Assembly: GCA_027489035.1 (NCBI GenBank)
Contig: JAIYAN010000012.1
Coordinates: 124,001 to 188,000, forward strand
Direction of reading: 5' to 3'
Source of the DNA: Chitinophagaceae bacterium
GTDB lineage: Bacteria > Bacteroidota > Bacteroidia > Chitinophagales > Chitinophagaceae
Length of the DNA: 64,000 nt
Each line of letters opens with the position of its first letter. Within the stretch, counting starts at the first letter, position 1. The notes under the pieces were generated by a model, which worked only from the letters and a program-made list of their open reading frames with translations, ran no database searches and was not told the DNA's origin. The position numbers were made by a program, and so were the translations under genes. Of this stretch, positions 26,122 through 36,819 are shown in pieces.

Positions 26122-26129
26122 CAAAAATA
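26122..26129 (-). promoter_or_regulatory. -7 promoter element of mutL
   Basis: Minus-strand TATTTTTG, an exact TAnnTTTG match, ends 20 bp before the TTG start at 26101 and lies just downstream of the alternative ATG at 26134, which decides the start. Confidence 0.4.
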
Positions 26130-26162
26130 ACCAATCCTTTTCACTATTCATTTTATAAACCC

Positions 26163-27875
26163 ATGCGTTTTTTAATAATTATATCCTGCGTTTTTTTATG
26201 TACAAATGCATATTCCCAGTTGCAAGAAAATCAATCAGCCAAAAAATGGGCGGATAGCGTGTATAATAGTTTAAATAATGATGAGCGAATTGGACAGTTG
26301 ATCGTTGCCCGTCTTTCCATTATCGACATGAAAACCATGAAAATCACTTCATTAAATGATCAAGTAACGGATTATGTGAAAAGATTTAATATTGGCAGTA
26401 TTTGTATTTTTCAAGGAAGTCCTGTGTATCAAGCAGGCTTAATCAATAACCTTAAAAAAACCGCCAAAACCCCAATTCTTTTTTCCATTGATGGCGAGTG
26501 GGGATTAGGACAACGAATTTTAGACAGTGTGTTGCCTTTACCTAAACAAATGATGTTGGGTGCGGTAAAAGATTCTTCCATTATTTATCAATATGGAAAA
26601 GTGGTGGCAGCACAATGCAAACGTATGGGCATCCAAATGAACTATGCTCCCGTAATGGATGTAAACAACAATCCCAATAATCCAATTATAAATGACAGAA
26701 GTTTTGGTGAAAATAAATTTAAAGTAGCCAGCTTTGGTATTCAATATATGAAAGGGCTTCAGGATAATGGTGTGATGGCTTGTGCCAAACATTTTCCAGG
26801 ACATGGAGATGTTGATGTGGATTCGCATCTTGATTTGCCCATTATCAAAAAAACGTTCAATCAAATTGATTCGCTTGAATTGTATCCATTTAAAAAAATC
26901 TTCAAACAAGATGTATCTAGTGTGATGATTGCTCATTTATTTATTCCATCAATTGACTCAACAAAAAACAGACCTACATCACTTTCGCCGATTGCCATTC
27001 AAGAATTATTGAGAAAGAAATTGGAATACAAAGGACTAACGATAACGGATGGATTAGAGATGCAGGGGGTTAAAAAGTTTTATCCTAACGGAGAAGCATC
27101 GGTACAATCACTCATTGCAGGAAACGATTTGCTTTGTTTGCCTGATAGCATTCCGATGGTGGTTTCTAAAATTAAAAAAGCGATTGAAGATAAGCGTTTG
27201 AATTGGTCAGATATTGAGTTGCATTGTAAGCGTGTATTGATGGCTAAATATCAGTATGTAATAAACAATAACGATACAATAAACATCAATAATTTAACTG
27301 CAGACATCAATAAAGACGTACCTGCTATGCGAAAATTGATTGCAGAAAATGCGATAACCTTATTGAGTAAAAAAGATGACGCGTTTTTTCCATTACATCA
27401 GAAGCATAATCAACAGAAAGTAATATTTGTGGGCATCGGTATAAACAACAAAAATTCATTTGCCCAAAAGATGAAATTGGAATATAATGCCGATTTGTTT
27501 TTTATGGATTATGGGAATAAAAATAAAGAGGCTATTCAGGCAATGTTAGATAGTATAAAAAAATCGGGCAAAAAAGTGGTCATAGGAATTCATCAAGTAA
27601 ACCGTGCTCCGGTAAAGAATTTTAGTATGAGTAATGAGTCGGTAGAATTTGTAAAAAAGTTGCAACAACAAACAACAGCAATTACCTTTTTATTTGGAAA
27701 TGCTTATGCAGTAAAGAATTGGTGTGATGCAAAGAACTTAGTGGTTTGTTATGAAGATGATGCCATCGTGCAACAATCTGCTTTTGAATTACTAAAAGGA
27801 GACCTACACTACAAAGGAACTTTACCAGTAACGGTTTGTGATTCCTTTAAATTTGGATTTGGCATCTGTAATTAA
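26163..27875 (+). CDS. Secreted glycoside hydrolase family 3 enzyme (NagZ-like)
   Basis: A 570-residue exported protein; the start at 26163 gives signal peptide FLIIISCVFLCTNAYSQ. Residues 30-400 form the GH3 barrel with the NagZ-type substrate motif KHFPGHGD (Lys209-Asp215), the D-x3-H pair in DVDSHLDLP (His222, a general acid/base in NagZ) and the nucleophile in TITDGLEMQ (Asp296). The rest resembles the GH3 alpha/beta sandwich. NagZ removes N-acetylglucosamine from peptidoglycan fragments. Related Bacteroidota proteins may be fused to a beta-lactamase-like domain; this one is not. Export suggests a periplasmic role in wall recycling. Confidence 0.88.
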   Translation: MRFLIIISCVFLCTNAYSQLQENQSAKKWADSVYNSLNNDERIGQLIVARLSIIDMKTMKITSLNDQVTDYVKRFNIGSICIFQGSPVYQAGLINNLKKTAKTPILFSIDGEWGLGQRILDSVLPLPKQMMLGAVKDSSIIYQYGKVVAAQCKRMGIQMNYAPVMDVNNNPNNPIINDRSFGENKFKVASFGIQYMKGLQDNGVMACAKHFPGHGDVDVDSHLDLPIIKKTFNQIDSLELYPFKKIFKQDVSSVMIAHLFIPSIDSTKNRPTSLSPIAIQELLRKKLEYKGLTITDGLEMQGVKKFYPNGEASVQSLIAGNDLLCLPDSIPMVVSKIKKAIEDKRLNWSDIELHCKRVLMAKYQYVINNNDTININNLTADINKDVPAMRKLIAENAITLLSKKDDAFFPLHQKHNQQKVIFVGIGINNKNSFAQKMKLEYNADLFFMDYGNKNKEAIQAMLDSIKKSGKKVVIGIHQVNRAPVKNFSMSNESVEFVKKLQQQTTAITFLFGNAYAVKNWCDAKNLVVCYEDDAIVQQSAFELLKGDLHYKGTLPVTVCDSFKFGFGICN

Positions 27876-28117
27876 ATATCTTCAGAACTTTTGGGCAAAA
27901 CATCATAATCGCCTTGAAAAGCATAATATCCAAAAATCCCCAAACCCAGTGAAATGGGCGTAAATATGGTAATGATTACTATCCATGGAATGGGTTGGTT
28001 GATGTCTTTTGTACCATCGACATGAATGTTATCAATCGCTCCTTTAATGAGCAAAAATAAAATGATTGGTGCTGCAATCATTAACAAAGCGCCTATAATT
28101 CGTTTAATTGTTTTCAT
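27872..28117 (-). CDS. Small two-helix membrane protein beside an MFS transporter
   Basis: 81 residues with two hydrophobic segments (IIGALLMIAAPIILFLLIKG and IPWIVIITIFTPISLGLGIFG) joined by a short polar loop, then YYAFQGDYDVLPKSSEDI. Small proteins with this layout and a GxYYAxxGxYD motif occur next to MFS genes in Bacteroidota; I think this is a DUF6814-type protein but cannot confirm it. It lies 97 bp downstream of the transporter gene on the same strand and overlaps the GH3 stop by 4 bp. A role as transporter accessory is a guess. Confidence 0.65.
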   Translation of the reverse strand: MKTIKRIIGALLMIAAPIILFLLIKGAIDNIHVDGTKDINQPIPWIVIITIFTPISLGLGIFGYYAFQGDYDVLPKSSEDI

Positions 28118-28133
28118 CTTTAATTAAAAATTT

Positions 28134-28210
28134 AAAAGTAAAAAGTGAAAAGTGAAAAATCGAAATTGTTTCTAGTCATTTTTTTAATTTTTAATTTTGA
28201 CTTTTCACTT
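28134..28210. repeat. GTGAAAA-type repeat with inverted partner
   Basis: AAAAGTAAAAAGTGAAAAGT near 28134-28153 repeats the unit of the array at 3094-3156, and GACTTTTCACTT at 28199-28210 is its inverse, making a weak hairpin between the MFS gene and the small membrane protein gene. Confidence 0.6.
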
Positions 28211-28214
28211 ACAT

Positions 28215-29771
28215 TTAATCATTTACGTTAGTGTCAATTTTATTGTTTAAAAAAAGCATTCCAATTACAGCACACAACAATGCTATACCAATTGGATACC
28301 AAAGTCCAACCAAAGGATCATTGGTAAAAGATACCGAAAGTAACGTAGCTATAAATGGAACCAATCCACCAAATACACCATTGCCAATATGGTAAGGCAA
28401 ACTCATAGAAGTATAACGGATTTTAGTTGGGAAAAGCTCCACCAAAAATGCGGCAATCGGGCCATAGGCCATTGTCACAAAAATGATCATACACCAAACC
28501 AAAAAAACAAATTTCCATTTCATGTCGCTGGGTAATATCTTTCCATTAAATACTGGTTTAGCATCTTTTTTTAATGAAGCGTTTAATCCCAATTGATAAT
28601 TCAAAAGTGAATCTGTTCTATTTTCAACGAGTTGTATATTATTGGGAAGCATCCATTGTGTTTTTGTTGTGGTAACAATTGTATTTATAGATTTAATCGT
28701 ATCTGTTTTTAAAATATCAGATTTTACTACAACAAATGGAGCACCAGGTTTGTGTAAATCTGCTGTATAATTTTCAACATTCGTATCATTTAAAAATGTT
28801 GAAAATATAGGACGATAACAAATTGCGCCAAGCAGCATACCAATTATCATAATCCATTTTCTACCGATTTTATCACTCAATGCGCCAAACACCAAAAAGA
28901 ATGGCGTTCCTAAAGCAATGCCCCACAATAAAATTTCGCGGCTTTGCATGAAATCAAGCTTGGCGGTATTTTCTAAAAATGATTGCGCATAAAACTGACC
29001 CGTGTACCAAATAACACCTTGTCCCATTACTGCACCAAACAAAGCCAATAAAACCATTTTAAAATTTGTACGGTTACCAAAGCTTTCTTTTAAAGGATTT
29101 ACAGAAGTTTTTCCTTCTTTTTTCAATTTGCTGAATAGAGGAGATTCCGACATTTTCAAACGGATATAAATAGAAACACCAACTAAAAGAATTGACATCC
29201 AAAAAGGATAACGCCAGCCGCCCCATTCAGCATTAAAAGCAGCATCGCTCATGTTTGATTTAACGAGCATGATTACGCCCAATGAAACAAATAATCCCAA
29301 TGTAGCGGTGGTTTGAATCCAGCTGGTATAATAGCCTCTTCGATTTGCTGGCGCATATTCGGCAACGTAAGTAGCAGCTCCGCCATATTCACCACCTAAA
29401 GCAAGTCCTTGAATTAATCGCAACAATAAAACCAACAAAGGTGCAAGTACGCCGATAGAAGCATAACTGGGAATTAATCCGATTAGAAAAGTTGATCCGC
29501 CCATTAAAACGAGTGTAAGTAAAAAAGTAGATTTTCTTCCAATCAAATCGCCCAATCTCCCAAAAACCAAAGCGCCAAATGGGCGAACCAAAAATCCGGC
29601 AGCAAAAATCGCGAGTGTACTTAATAACGCAGTAGTTTCATTTCCTTCGGGAAAAAATTGAACAGAAATGGTTTTGGCCAACATGCCAAAAATGTAAAAA
29701 TCATACCATTCAATTAGGGTGCCTAAAGAAGAAGTGAAAATAATTTTTCCAATACCTTTGGTGTCGCTCAT
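28215..29771 (-). CDS. MFS transporter, metabolite:H+ symporter (MHS) type
   Basis: A 518-residue inner-membrane carrier. SSLGTLIEWYDFYIFG at the first helix, the loop-2 motif GRLGDLIGRKSTFL, and ALGGEYGGAATYVAEYAP are hallmarks of the MHS family (relatives of ShiA, ProP and KgtP). GRKWIMIIGMLLG repeats the loop motif in the second half. It is about 80 residues longer than typical members because of a polar insertion at roughly residues 325-410, between helices 8 and 9. Substrate unknown: family members take dicarboxylates, betaine, proline or shikimate. It is divergent from acs, 111 bp apart. Confidence 0.88.
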   Translation of the reverse strand: MSDTKGIGKIIFTSSLGTLIEWYDFYIFGMLAKTISVQFFPEGNETTALLSTLAIFAAGFLVRPFGALVFGRLGDLIGRKSTFLLTLVLMGGSTFLIGLIPSYASIGVLAPLLVLLLRLIQGLALGGEYGGAATYVAEYAPANRRGYYTSWIQTTATLGLFVSLGVIMLVKSNMSDAAFNAEWGGWRYPFWMSILLVGVSIYIRLKMSESPLFSKLKKEGKTSVNPLKESFGNRTNFKMVLLALFGAVMGQGVIWYTGQFYAQSFLENTAKLDFMQSREILLWGIALGTPFFLVFGALSDKIGRKWIMIIGMLLGAICYRPIFSTFLNDTNVENYTADLHKPGAPFVVVKSDILKTDTIKSINTIVTTTKTQWMLPNNIQLVENRTDSLLNYQLGLNASLKKDAKPVFNGKILPSDMKWKFVFLVWCMIIFVTMAYGPIAAFLVELFPTKIRYTSMSLPYHIGNGVFGGLVPFIATLLSVSFTNDPLVGLWYPIGIALLCAVIGMLFLNNKIDTNVND

Positions 29772-29882
29772 CGTTTGAATTTTGGTTGTGAATATAAATA
29801 ATTATCAAACAATACGAACAAGGGTGCTTTTGATTTAGAATATAAAATATAAATTAGCAATTCAAATTATAAAATACTTCTA

Positions 29883-31796
<1,914 letters not shown>

Positions 31797-31825
31797 TGTT
31801 TTTTACAATCAAATATTCGCTTCAA

Positions 31826-31856
31826 TTGAATTGTCATTTTTTACTTTTTACTTTTG
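31826..31856 (+). promoter_or_regulatory. Promoter of queA (-33 and -7 elements)
   Basis: TTG at 31826-31828 and TACTTTTG at 31849-31856 match the Bacteroidota -33/-7 elements with 20 bp between, the usual spacing. The start of transcription would be about 31861, leaving a leader of about 12 nt before the ATG at 31873. This is the best two-part promoter match I find in the window. Confidence 0.55.
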
Positions 31857-31872
31857 AATTTTAAATTTGCAC

Positions 31873-33102
31873 ATGCACCCATCTCCCAAAAATATCTCCA
31901 TAAATGATTTTGATTACGACTTGCCAAATGAGCGTATCGCTTTGTTTCCGCTTGAAAATCGAGATCAATCAAAACTTTTAATTTTCAAAGATGAACAGAT
32001 AAAAGAAGATCGATTTGAAAATATTCTAACGCATATTCCTAAAGAATCTTTGTTGGTTTTTAATAATAGTAAAGTAATCAATGCAAGGATTGTTTTTGAA
32101 AAAAGTACAGGCAGTAAAATCGAAATATTTTGTTTGGAACCCGCTGGTGATACAAATGAGTATGCTAGTGTAATGGCAGAAAAAGGCAGTTCAATTTGGA
32201 AATGTTTTATAGGTGGTGTAGCAAAATGGAAAACAGAGTTTTTGGAAAAGGTTGTTATTATTAATGATCAAGAAATTGTATTTAAGGCAAAAATAATGTC
32301 CAATTTATCAGAAGGATTTGTGGTAAAATTTGATTGGAAAGATGAATCGATTTCATTTGCAGAGATATTAGATAAAACTGGAGATGTGCCACTTCCTCCG
32401 TACATAAAAAGAAACACTGAATTAGCAGATACAAGCAGATATCAAACCGTGTATGCGCAACACGATGGCTCCGTAGCAGCACCAACCGCTGGCCTACATT
32501 TTACCGAGCAAATATTGGCAAAATTAAATCAACATCAAATACATCAAGCATTTGTAACCTTACATGTTGGCGCTGGCACATTCAAACCTGTGAAATCTGA
32601 AACCATGCAAGAGCATGAGATGCATTCGGAATGGATTGATGTTGATATAAATACCATTCAAAAAATCATTGATCAAACAGAATTAATCATTGCTGTTGGT
32701 ACCACATCCTTGCGTACGTTGGAATCATTATATTGGTTGGGTGTAAAATCATTATTGAATCCTGAACCTGAAAATCTAGTAGTTAATCAATGGGATGCTT
32801 ATGAATTGCAAGCAAATGTTATTTCAAAAAATGAAGCGTTGAAAGCTTTGATAAATTGGATGAATAAAAAGGGATTAACTAGAATTTTCACCACAACACA
32901 ATTGCTCATTACACCTGGATATCAATTTAAAATTGTAATGGCAATGGTAACCAATTTTCATCAACCCAAATCTACATTATTGTTGTTGGTGGCTGCCGCT
33001 ATTGGATCAAAATGGAAAGCTTGTTATGAATATGCCTTAGAAAATGATTTCCGATTTTTGAGCTACGGAGATGCGAATTTGCTTTTTATGGTTGAATCTT
33101 AA
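31873..33102 (+). CDS. queA: tRNA S-adenosylmethionine ribosyltransferase-isomerase
   Basis: QueA transfers the ribosyl part of SAM to preQ1 in tRNA, making epoxyqueuosine. The 409-residue protein starts at the ATG 31873 (an in-frame TTG lies 6 bases upstream), and has ISINDFDYDLPNERIALFPLENRDQSKLL, GDVPLPPYIKR, YQTVYAQHDGSVAAPTAGLHF and the C-terminal FHQPKSTLLLLVAAAIG. It is longer than the E. coli enzyme (356) by an internal region around residues 265-320. The stop overlaps the convergent L,D-transpeptidase by 17 bp. Confidence 0.95.
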   Translation: MHPSPKNISINDFDYDLPNERIALFPLENRDQSKLLIFKDEQIKEDRFENILTHIPKESLLVFNNSKVINARIVFEKSTGSKIEIFCLEPAGDTNEYASVMAEKGSSIWKCFIGGVAKWKTEFLEKVVIINDQEIVFKAKIMSNLSEGFVVKFDWKDESISFAEILDKTGDVPLPPYIKRNTELADTSRYQTVYAQHDGSVAAPTAGLHFTEQILAKLNQHQIHQAFVTLHVGAGTFKPVKSETMQEHEMHSEWIDVDINTIQKIIDQTELIIAVGTTSLRTLESLYWLGVKSLLNPEPENLVVNQWDAYELQANVISKNEALKALINWMNKKGLTRIFTTTQLLITPGYQFKIVMAMVTNFHQPKSTLLLLVAAAIGSKWKACYEYALENDFRFLSYGDANLLFMVES

Positions 33103-33637
33103 CTTTCGTTCCTTCGGGGATATAACTAAATAAATCCAGCATTTCAGTATATTTCAACGAAATACAACCATCGGTCCAACTGTACTCGTTATCAACAGTC
33201 CATTCTTCTTCTGGTCTTGTACCATGAATGGCAATTCCATTGCCAATTCGTGCAGATTTAGGAATCAACCCTGACGCTTTTCTTTTATTAAATATTTCAA
33301 TATTTTCTTTTGTAGGGTAATCAAGTAACAATTCTTGCCCCCATTTTTTATTTACTTTCTTTAATAGGACTTTATAATTTCCATTTGGCGTTCTTTTATC
33401 ACCTTCTTTCATTTTATCACCCAAATCTTTACTGCCAAAAACAACTGGATAAGTAGCATACCATCCTTCCGAATCATACACTTTCAATTCGTAATCGCTT
33501 TTATCTACAATAATAGTATAGGTTAAACTGTCTGAATTTTGATGTTGTACCTTATGTGAATATATAGAAGGAGAGAAGGAAATGAATCCTAAAAAAATAA
33601 CAATTAATGAAAGTAGAGAAATTATTTTGAGTTTCAT
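33086..33637 (-). CDS. L,D-transpeptidase (YkuD family)
   Basis: An exported 183-residue enzyme that crosslinks peptidoglycan or attaches proteins to it, using a catalytic Cys. A membrane/signal segment (IISLLSLIVIFLGFISF) is followed by the YkuD domain: TYTIIVDKSDYELKVYD, GDKRTPNGNYKV, then GIAIHGT (His138) and WTDGCISLK (Cys158), the active-site pair. No LysM or binding repeats are present. The start is the ATG at 33637; a TTG 12 bases earlier is possible. Confidence 0.92.
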   Translation of the reverse strand: MKLKIISLLSLIVIFLGFISFSPSIYSHKVQHQNSDSLTYTIIVDKSDYELKVYDSEGWYATYPVVFGSKDLGDKMKEGDKRTPNGNYKVLLKKVNKKWGQELLLDYPTKENIEIFNKRKASGLIPKSARIGNGIAIHGTRPEEEWTVDNEYSWTDGCISLKYTEMLDLFSYIPEGTKVKIQP

Positions 33638-33744
33638 ATTTGATACCAACGGTCAATTTTTAACTATTAAAATTTTTTATAAAAACTAATAAAATAGTTC
33701 TTATAAAACGCGCACTAGCAAATATAAAATATTATAAAGTCAAA

Positions 33745-34779
33745 TTATCGACTGCTAATATTTTTTCCTGTTAAAAAAATAAACGGGTCCAATTTAAATC
33801 CAAAAATCGATTTTATTTTATTTAAAAATAATAAAGCTATTCCTTTTATACCTGGTTGATAATGATTGTAAAATCCAGATGATATTTGCAATTCAAATTG
33901 ATGACTATGGAATATAGTTTTGTATGTTGATATTGGCACCAGTCGCTCTGTCCAGCTGCCTGTTTCGGGATGACAGGTATTGCTTGGATGCTTAATTAAC
34001 AAAGGGAATTCTTTTGTATGTTGAAACTTCTTTACAGCATCGATAATATCTAATTTATTTTTCCCCCTAGTCAGTTTAGCTAATTTTAAAATTATATTTT
34101 CATCCAATTCAGGTGCAAAATCTTTGATAATTTTTTCCCTTATTTTAAGATATGATTCATGCGCTTCATGACCAAATAATAATGCATCATCCGTGTTGCT
34201 ACCAATGAGTTCATCTCGCCATTGTAATTTCATTAATTGGCGTACTTTAAAATAATTTTCGGAGTTGCTGCCAGTTGTAAATACAGAAATCATATTGGGA
34301 TTGACGCTCGCTATGTTTGTTACAAATTCATCCAAATCATAGATATGTTCAATTAAATCCGTAGCAACTAAAGCATCAATTTTTTGAGAAAGCTGTTCTT
34401 TTTTAATAGCATCTAAATCACCCAAAATAAATATATCAATGTCTATATCTATTTGTTTCGCCAAAACTTTTGAGGCAGTTAAAAAACTTTCGTCATTGTC
34501 ATTAATAATCACTTTTCCAAAACCACAAAACTTCGCAAACAAACCTAGCAAACCATTACCCGCGCCGTAATCCAATATTTGCATTTCAAAAATAGGCGTG
34601 CTAGATTCTTTTTTTACCTTCTCCAAAACTGATGCATAGATTGAGAGGTAGTATTTGCTATTATTTACAAGATGTTTCAAGTAACGTTGGCAATAAGGTG
34701 CCATTGTTAATGATTGAACATCAACCGCATTTAATTTTTCTTCGAAAAGTGGAATGTAATGTTTAAAAGAAGTGTGCAC
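33745..34779 (-). CDS. Class I SAM-dependent methyltransferase
   Basis: 344 residues with a GTG start and no ATG alternative that keeps the N-terminal helices. The SAM motif I is MQILDYGAGNGLLGLFAK at about residue 65, the acidic motif II is KVIINDNDE, and VATDLIEHIYDLDEFV is motif IV. A 150-residue C-terminal half with His- and Pro-rich segments (IKHPSNTCHPETGSWTERLVP) and a hydrophobic basic end (GIALLFLNKIKSIFGFKLDPF) is not recognised. Small molecules or glycans are typical substrates of such proteins; nothing here decides. The gene is isolated. Confidence 0.75.
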   Translation of the reverse strand: MHTSFKHYIPLFEEKLNAVDVQSLTMAPYCQRYLKHLVNNSKYYLSIYASVLEKVKKESSTPIFEMQILDYGAGNGLLGLFAKFCGFGKVIINDNDESFLTASKVLAKQIDIDIDIFILGDLDAIKKEQLSQKIDALVATDLIEHIYDLDEFVTNIASVNPNMISVFTTGSNSENYFKVRQLMKLQWRDELIGSNTDDALLFGHEAHESYLKIREKIIKDFAPELDENIILKLAKLTRGKNKLDIIDAVKKFQHTKEFPLLIKHPSNTCHPETGSWTERLVPISTYKTIFHSHQFELQISSGFYNHYQPGIKGIALLFLNKIKSIFGFKLDPFIFLTGKNISSR

Positions 34780-34832
34780 GATGGAATGTATATAATGCGA
34801 AGGTATTGAAAAGGTTTAAGAGGTTGGAGGTT

Positions 34833-34917
34833 TTGTAGGGGTTGAATATTTTCAACCTTTTGAACCAAACCTCCCAAACTTCAAAAACCTCTCAAACCTC
34901 TCAAACCTCAAAATCAT
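34833..34917. repeat. Palindrome III copy plus AACCTC-rich low-complexity DNA
   Basis: TTGTAGGGGTTGAATATTTT followed by CAACC is a diverged copy of the palindromes at 50968 and 51970; it is followed by AACCTC-type decamers (AAACCTCTCAAACCTCTCAA). The same association occurs at 50950-51020 and 51877-52052. Confidence 0.6.
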
Positions 34918-34934
34918 CTTTCACATATTGTCCC

Positions 34935-34942
34935 TAGATTTG
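34935..34942 (+). promoter_or_regulatory. Candidate -7 element of kbl
   Basis: TAGATTTG matches TAnnTTTG exactly, 19 bp before the kbl ATG. Confidence 0.4.
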
Positions 34943-34961
34943 CATAAATAAAAACCAAATC

Positions 34962-36149
34962 ATGAATAAAAATTTTGCTTCCAGAATTTCTGAAGAATTA
35001 GATGAAATTTCTTCTGCGGGATTATTTAAAAACGAAAGAATTATTACCAGTGAACAAGGTGCTGAAATCGTTGTAAACGGAAAAACTGTTTTAAACTTTT
35101 GTGCCAACAATTATCTTGGTCTCTCTGCACATCCCAAAGTATTAGATGCTGCAAAAAAATATATTGATTATCGAGGATTTGGCATGAGTAGTGTACGTTT
35201 CATTTGTGGTACGCAGGATATTCATAAAGAATTAGAACAATCCCTTTCTACATTTTTAGGCACAGAAGATACGATTTTATATGCTGCTGCATTCGATGCT
35301 AATGGCGGTGTTTTCGAACCTTTGTTTAATGAAGAAGATGCGATTATTAGTGATGCATTAAATCATGCGTCTATTATTGATGGTGTTCGTTTATCAAAAG
35401 CTCAACGTTTTCGCTATTTGCATAATGATATGCAAGATTTGGAATTGAAACTTAAAGAATCGGCTCATTTAAGAAGTAGAATTATCGTTACCGATGGTTC
35501 TTTTAGCATGGATGGCACCATTGCGCAACTTGATGTGATTTGTGATCTCGCAGATAAATACGATGCCATTGTGATGATTGATGAATGTCACTCTTCTGGA
35601 TTTTTAGGTAAGACAGGACGTGGCACCCATGAGTATAGAAATGTAATGGGAAGAATAGACATTATTACGGGAACTCTAGGAAAAGCCTTAGGCGGGGCAA
35701 GTGGTGGCTTTACATCAGGAAAAAAAGAAGTAATTGAAATGTTGCGCCAACGCAGCAGACCATATTTATTCAGCAATACACTGGCACCAAGTATAGTAGG
35801 TGCTTCCATTGCCGTTTTAAATTTATTAAGTGAAACAACCGAACTCAGAGATAAGTTAGAATATAACACTACATACTTTCGTACAAAAATGACTGAATCT
35901 GGTTTTGACATTAAGCCTGGTGCTCATCCTATTGTGCCTATTATGTTGTATGATGCTGTTTTGGCGCAACAATTTGCGGCTCGTTTATTGGACGAAGGCA
36001 TTTATGTAATTGGATTCTTCTTTCCTGTTGTGGCAAAAGGACAAGCTAGAATTCGGGTTCAATTGAGTGCAGCTCATGAACAAGCCCATTTAGATAAAGC
36101 TATTGAAGCGTTTATAAAAATTGGGAAGGAGTTAAACGTATTGAAATAA
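34962..36149 (+). CDS. kbl: Glycine C-acetyltransferase (2-amino-3-ketobutyrate CoA ligase)
   Basis: Kbl splits 2-amino-3-oxobutyrate with CoA to glycine and acetyl-CoA, the second step of threonine breakdown; it is a PLP enzyme of the alpha-oxoamine synthase family. The 395 residues have normal length: [55 protein letters not shown] and the PLP-binding Lys241 in [15 protein letters not shown]. The threonine dehydrogenase gene (tdh) is not adjacent. A serine palmitoyltransferase or BioF function is less likely given the [12 protein letters not shown] motif. Confidence 0.94.
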   Translation: MNKNFASRISEELDEISSAGLFKNERIITSEQGAEIVVNGKTVLNFCANNYLGLSAHPKVLDAAKKYIDYRGFGMSSVRFICGTQDIHKELEQSLSTFLGTEDTILYAAAFDANGGVFEPLFNEEDAIISDALNHASIIDGVRLSKAQRFRYLHNDMQDLELKLKESAHLRSRIIVTDGSFSMDGTIAQLDVICDLADKYDAIVMIDECHSSGFLGKTGRGTHEYRNVMGRIDIITGTLGKALGGASGGFTSGKKEVIEMLRQRSRPYLFSNTLAPSIVGASIAVLNLLSETTELRDKLEYNTTYFRTKMTESGFDIKPGAHPIVPIMLYDAVLAQQFAARLLDEGIYVIGFFFPVVAKGQARIRVQLSAAHEQAHLDKAIEAFIKIGKELNVLK

Positions 36150-36230
36150 AAATCTCAATGTGGGAGTAATAAATTTTGTTTAAAGCAACATTATTTGATG
36201 TTGTTGCATCTATTTTTATAAAGATATTTT

Positions 36231-36797
36231 ATGCATAAATTATTAAAATTGTTTGGGATTTTTATTGTTGCAATAGTGCTTACTAGTATGAATACTCCAA
36301 CAAAAAAAACATCCATAATAGAAAATTGTGATGTAGTTTATTTTATTAATGGAGCAACATTTGAAGCAAAAAATATTATTATCGACAATGGTTTTATTAG
36401 GTTTAAAAAATGCGACAATCCGGATGGTCCAACTTATGAAGTAAAAAAATCCGACGTTTCTAAAATTGAATATGCAAATGGCTCTTCATTAGATTTTAAT
36501 AAAGAAGCTATGAGAAATGGAGATGTAAAATCGGATCCAATAGCTCTTTTTGCTTTTGCTTCAGGTGGCTTGGGTCTTTTGTCACTATTTTTTGGAACTT
36601 TAGGCGGCTTAGGGGCTTTACTTGCGCTAGGTGGAATAATAATGGGATTTGTTAGCAAAAAAAATATCAAAGATAGTAAGGGAAAACTTAGGGGAAAAGG
36701 ATTTGCCAAAGCAGGCATTTGGTTGGGATTTGGATTTTTTTTCCTATTATTATTGGCTCTATTATTGGTTATATTGTTAGTGGTTAGCATTGCTTAA
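36231..36797 (+). CDS. Membrane protein with N-terminal exported domain and DUF4190-like helices
   Basis: 188 residues: a signal or anchor segment (LFGIFIVAIVLTSM), a soluble beta-rich part (ENCDVVYFINGATFEAKNII to VSKIEYANGSSLDF, residues 30-90), then two glycine-rich hydrophobic blocks, residues 101-140 (ALFAFASGGLGLLSLFFGTL onward) and 160-187, separated by the basic loop SKKNIKDSKGKLRGKGFAKAG. The GKGFAKAGIWLG segment resembles DUF4190-type domains. Function unknown. Bacteroidota often carry such proteins with an N-terminal strand domain that may sense or bind envelope material. Confidence 0.65.
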   Translation: MHKLLKLFGIFIVAIVLTSMNTPTKKTSIIENCDVVYFINGATFEAKNIIIDNGFIRFKKCDNPDGPTYEVKKSDVSKIEYANGSSLDFNKEAMRNGDVKSDPIALFAFASGGLGLLSLFFGTLGGLGALLALGGIIMGFVSKKNIKDSKGKLRGKGFAKAGIWLGFGFFFLLLLALLLVILLVVSIA

Positions 36798-36819
36798 TTT
36801 TAAAAATGGACATTTCAAG

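Noticed and set aside
26134..26134. ATG start for mutL
   Set aside because: It lies upstream of an exact -7 element and adds 11 hydrophobic residues not found in MutL; TTG at 26101 gives the standard N-terminus.
34780..34961. Small gene or RNA before kbl
   Set aside because: The stretch is explained by a palindrome III copy, AACCTC-type low-complexity repeats and the kbl promoter.
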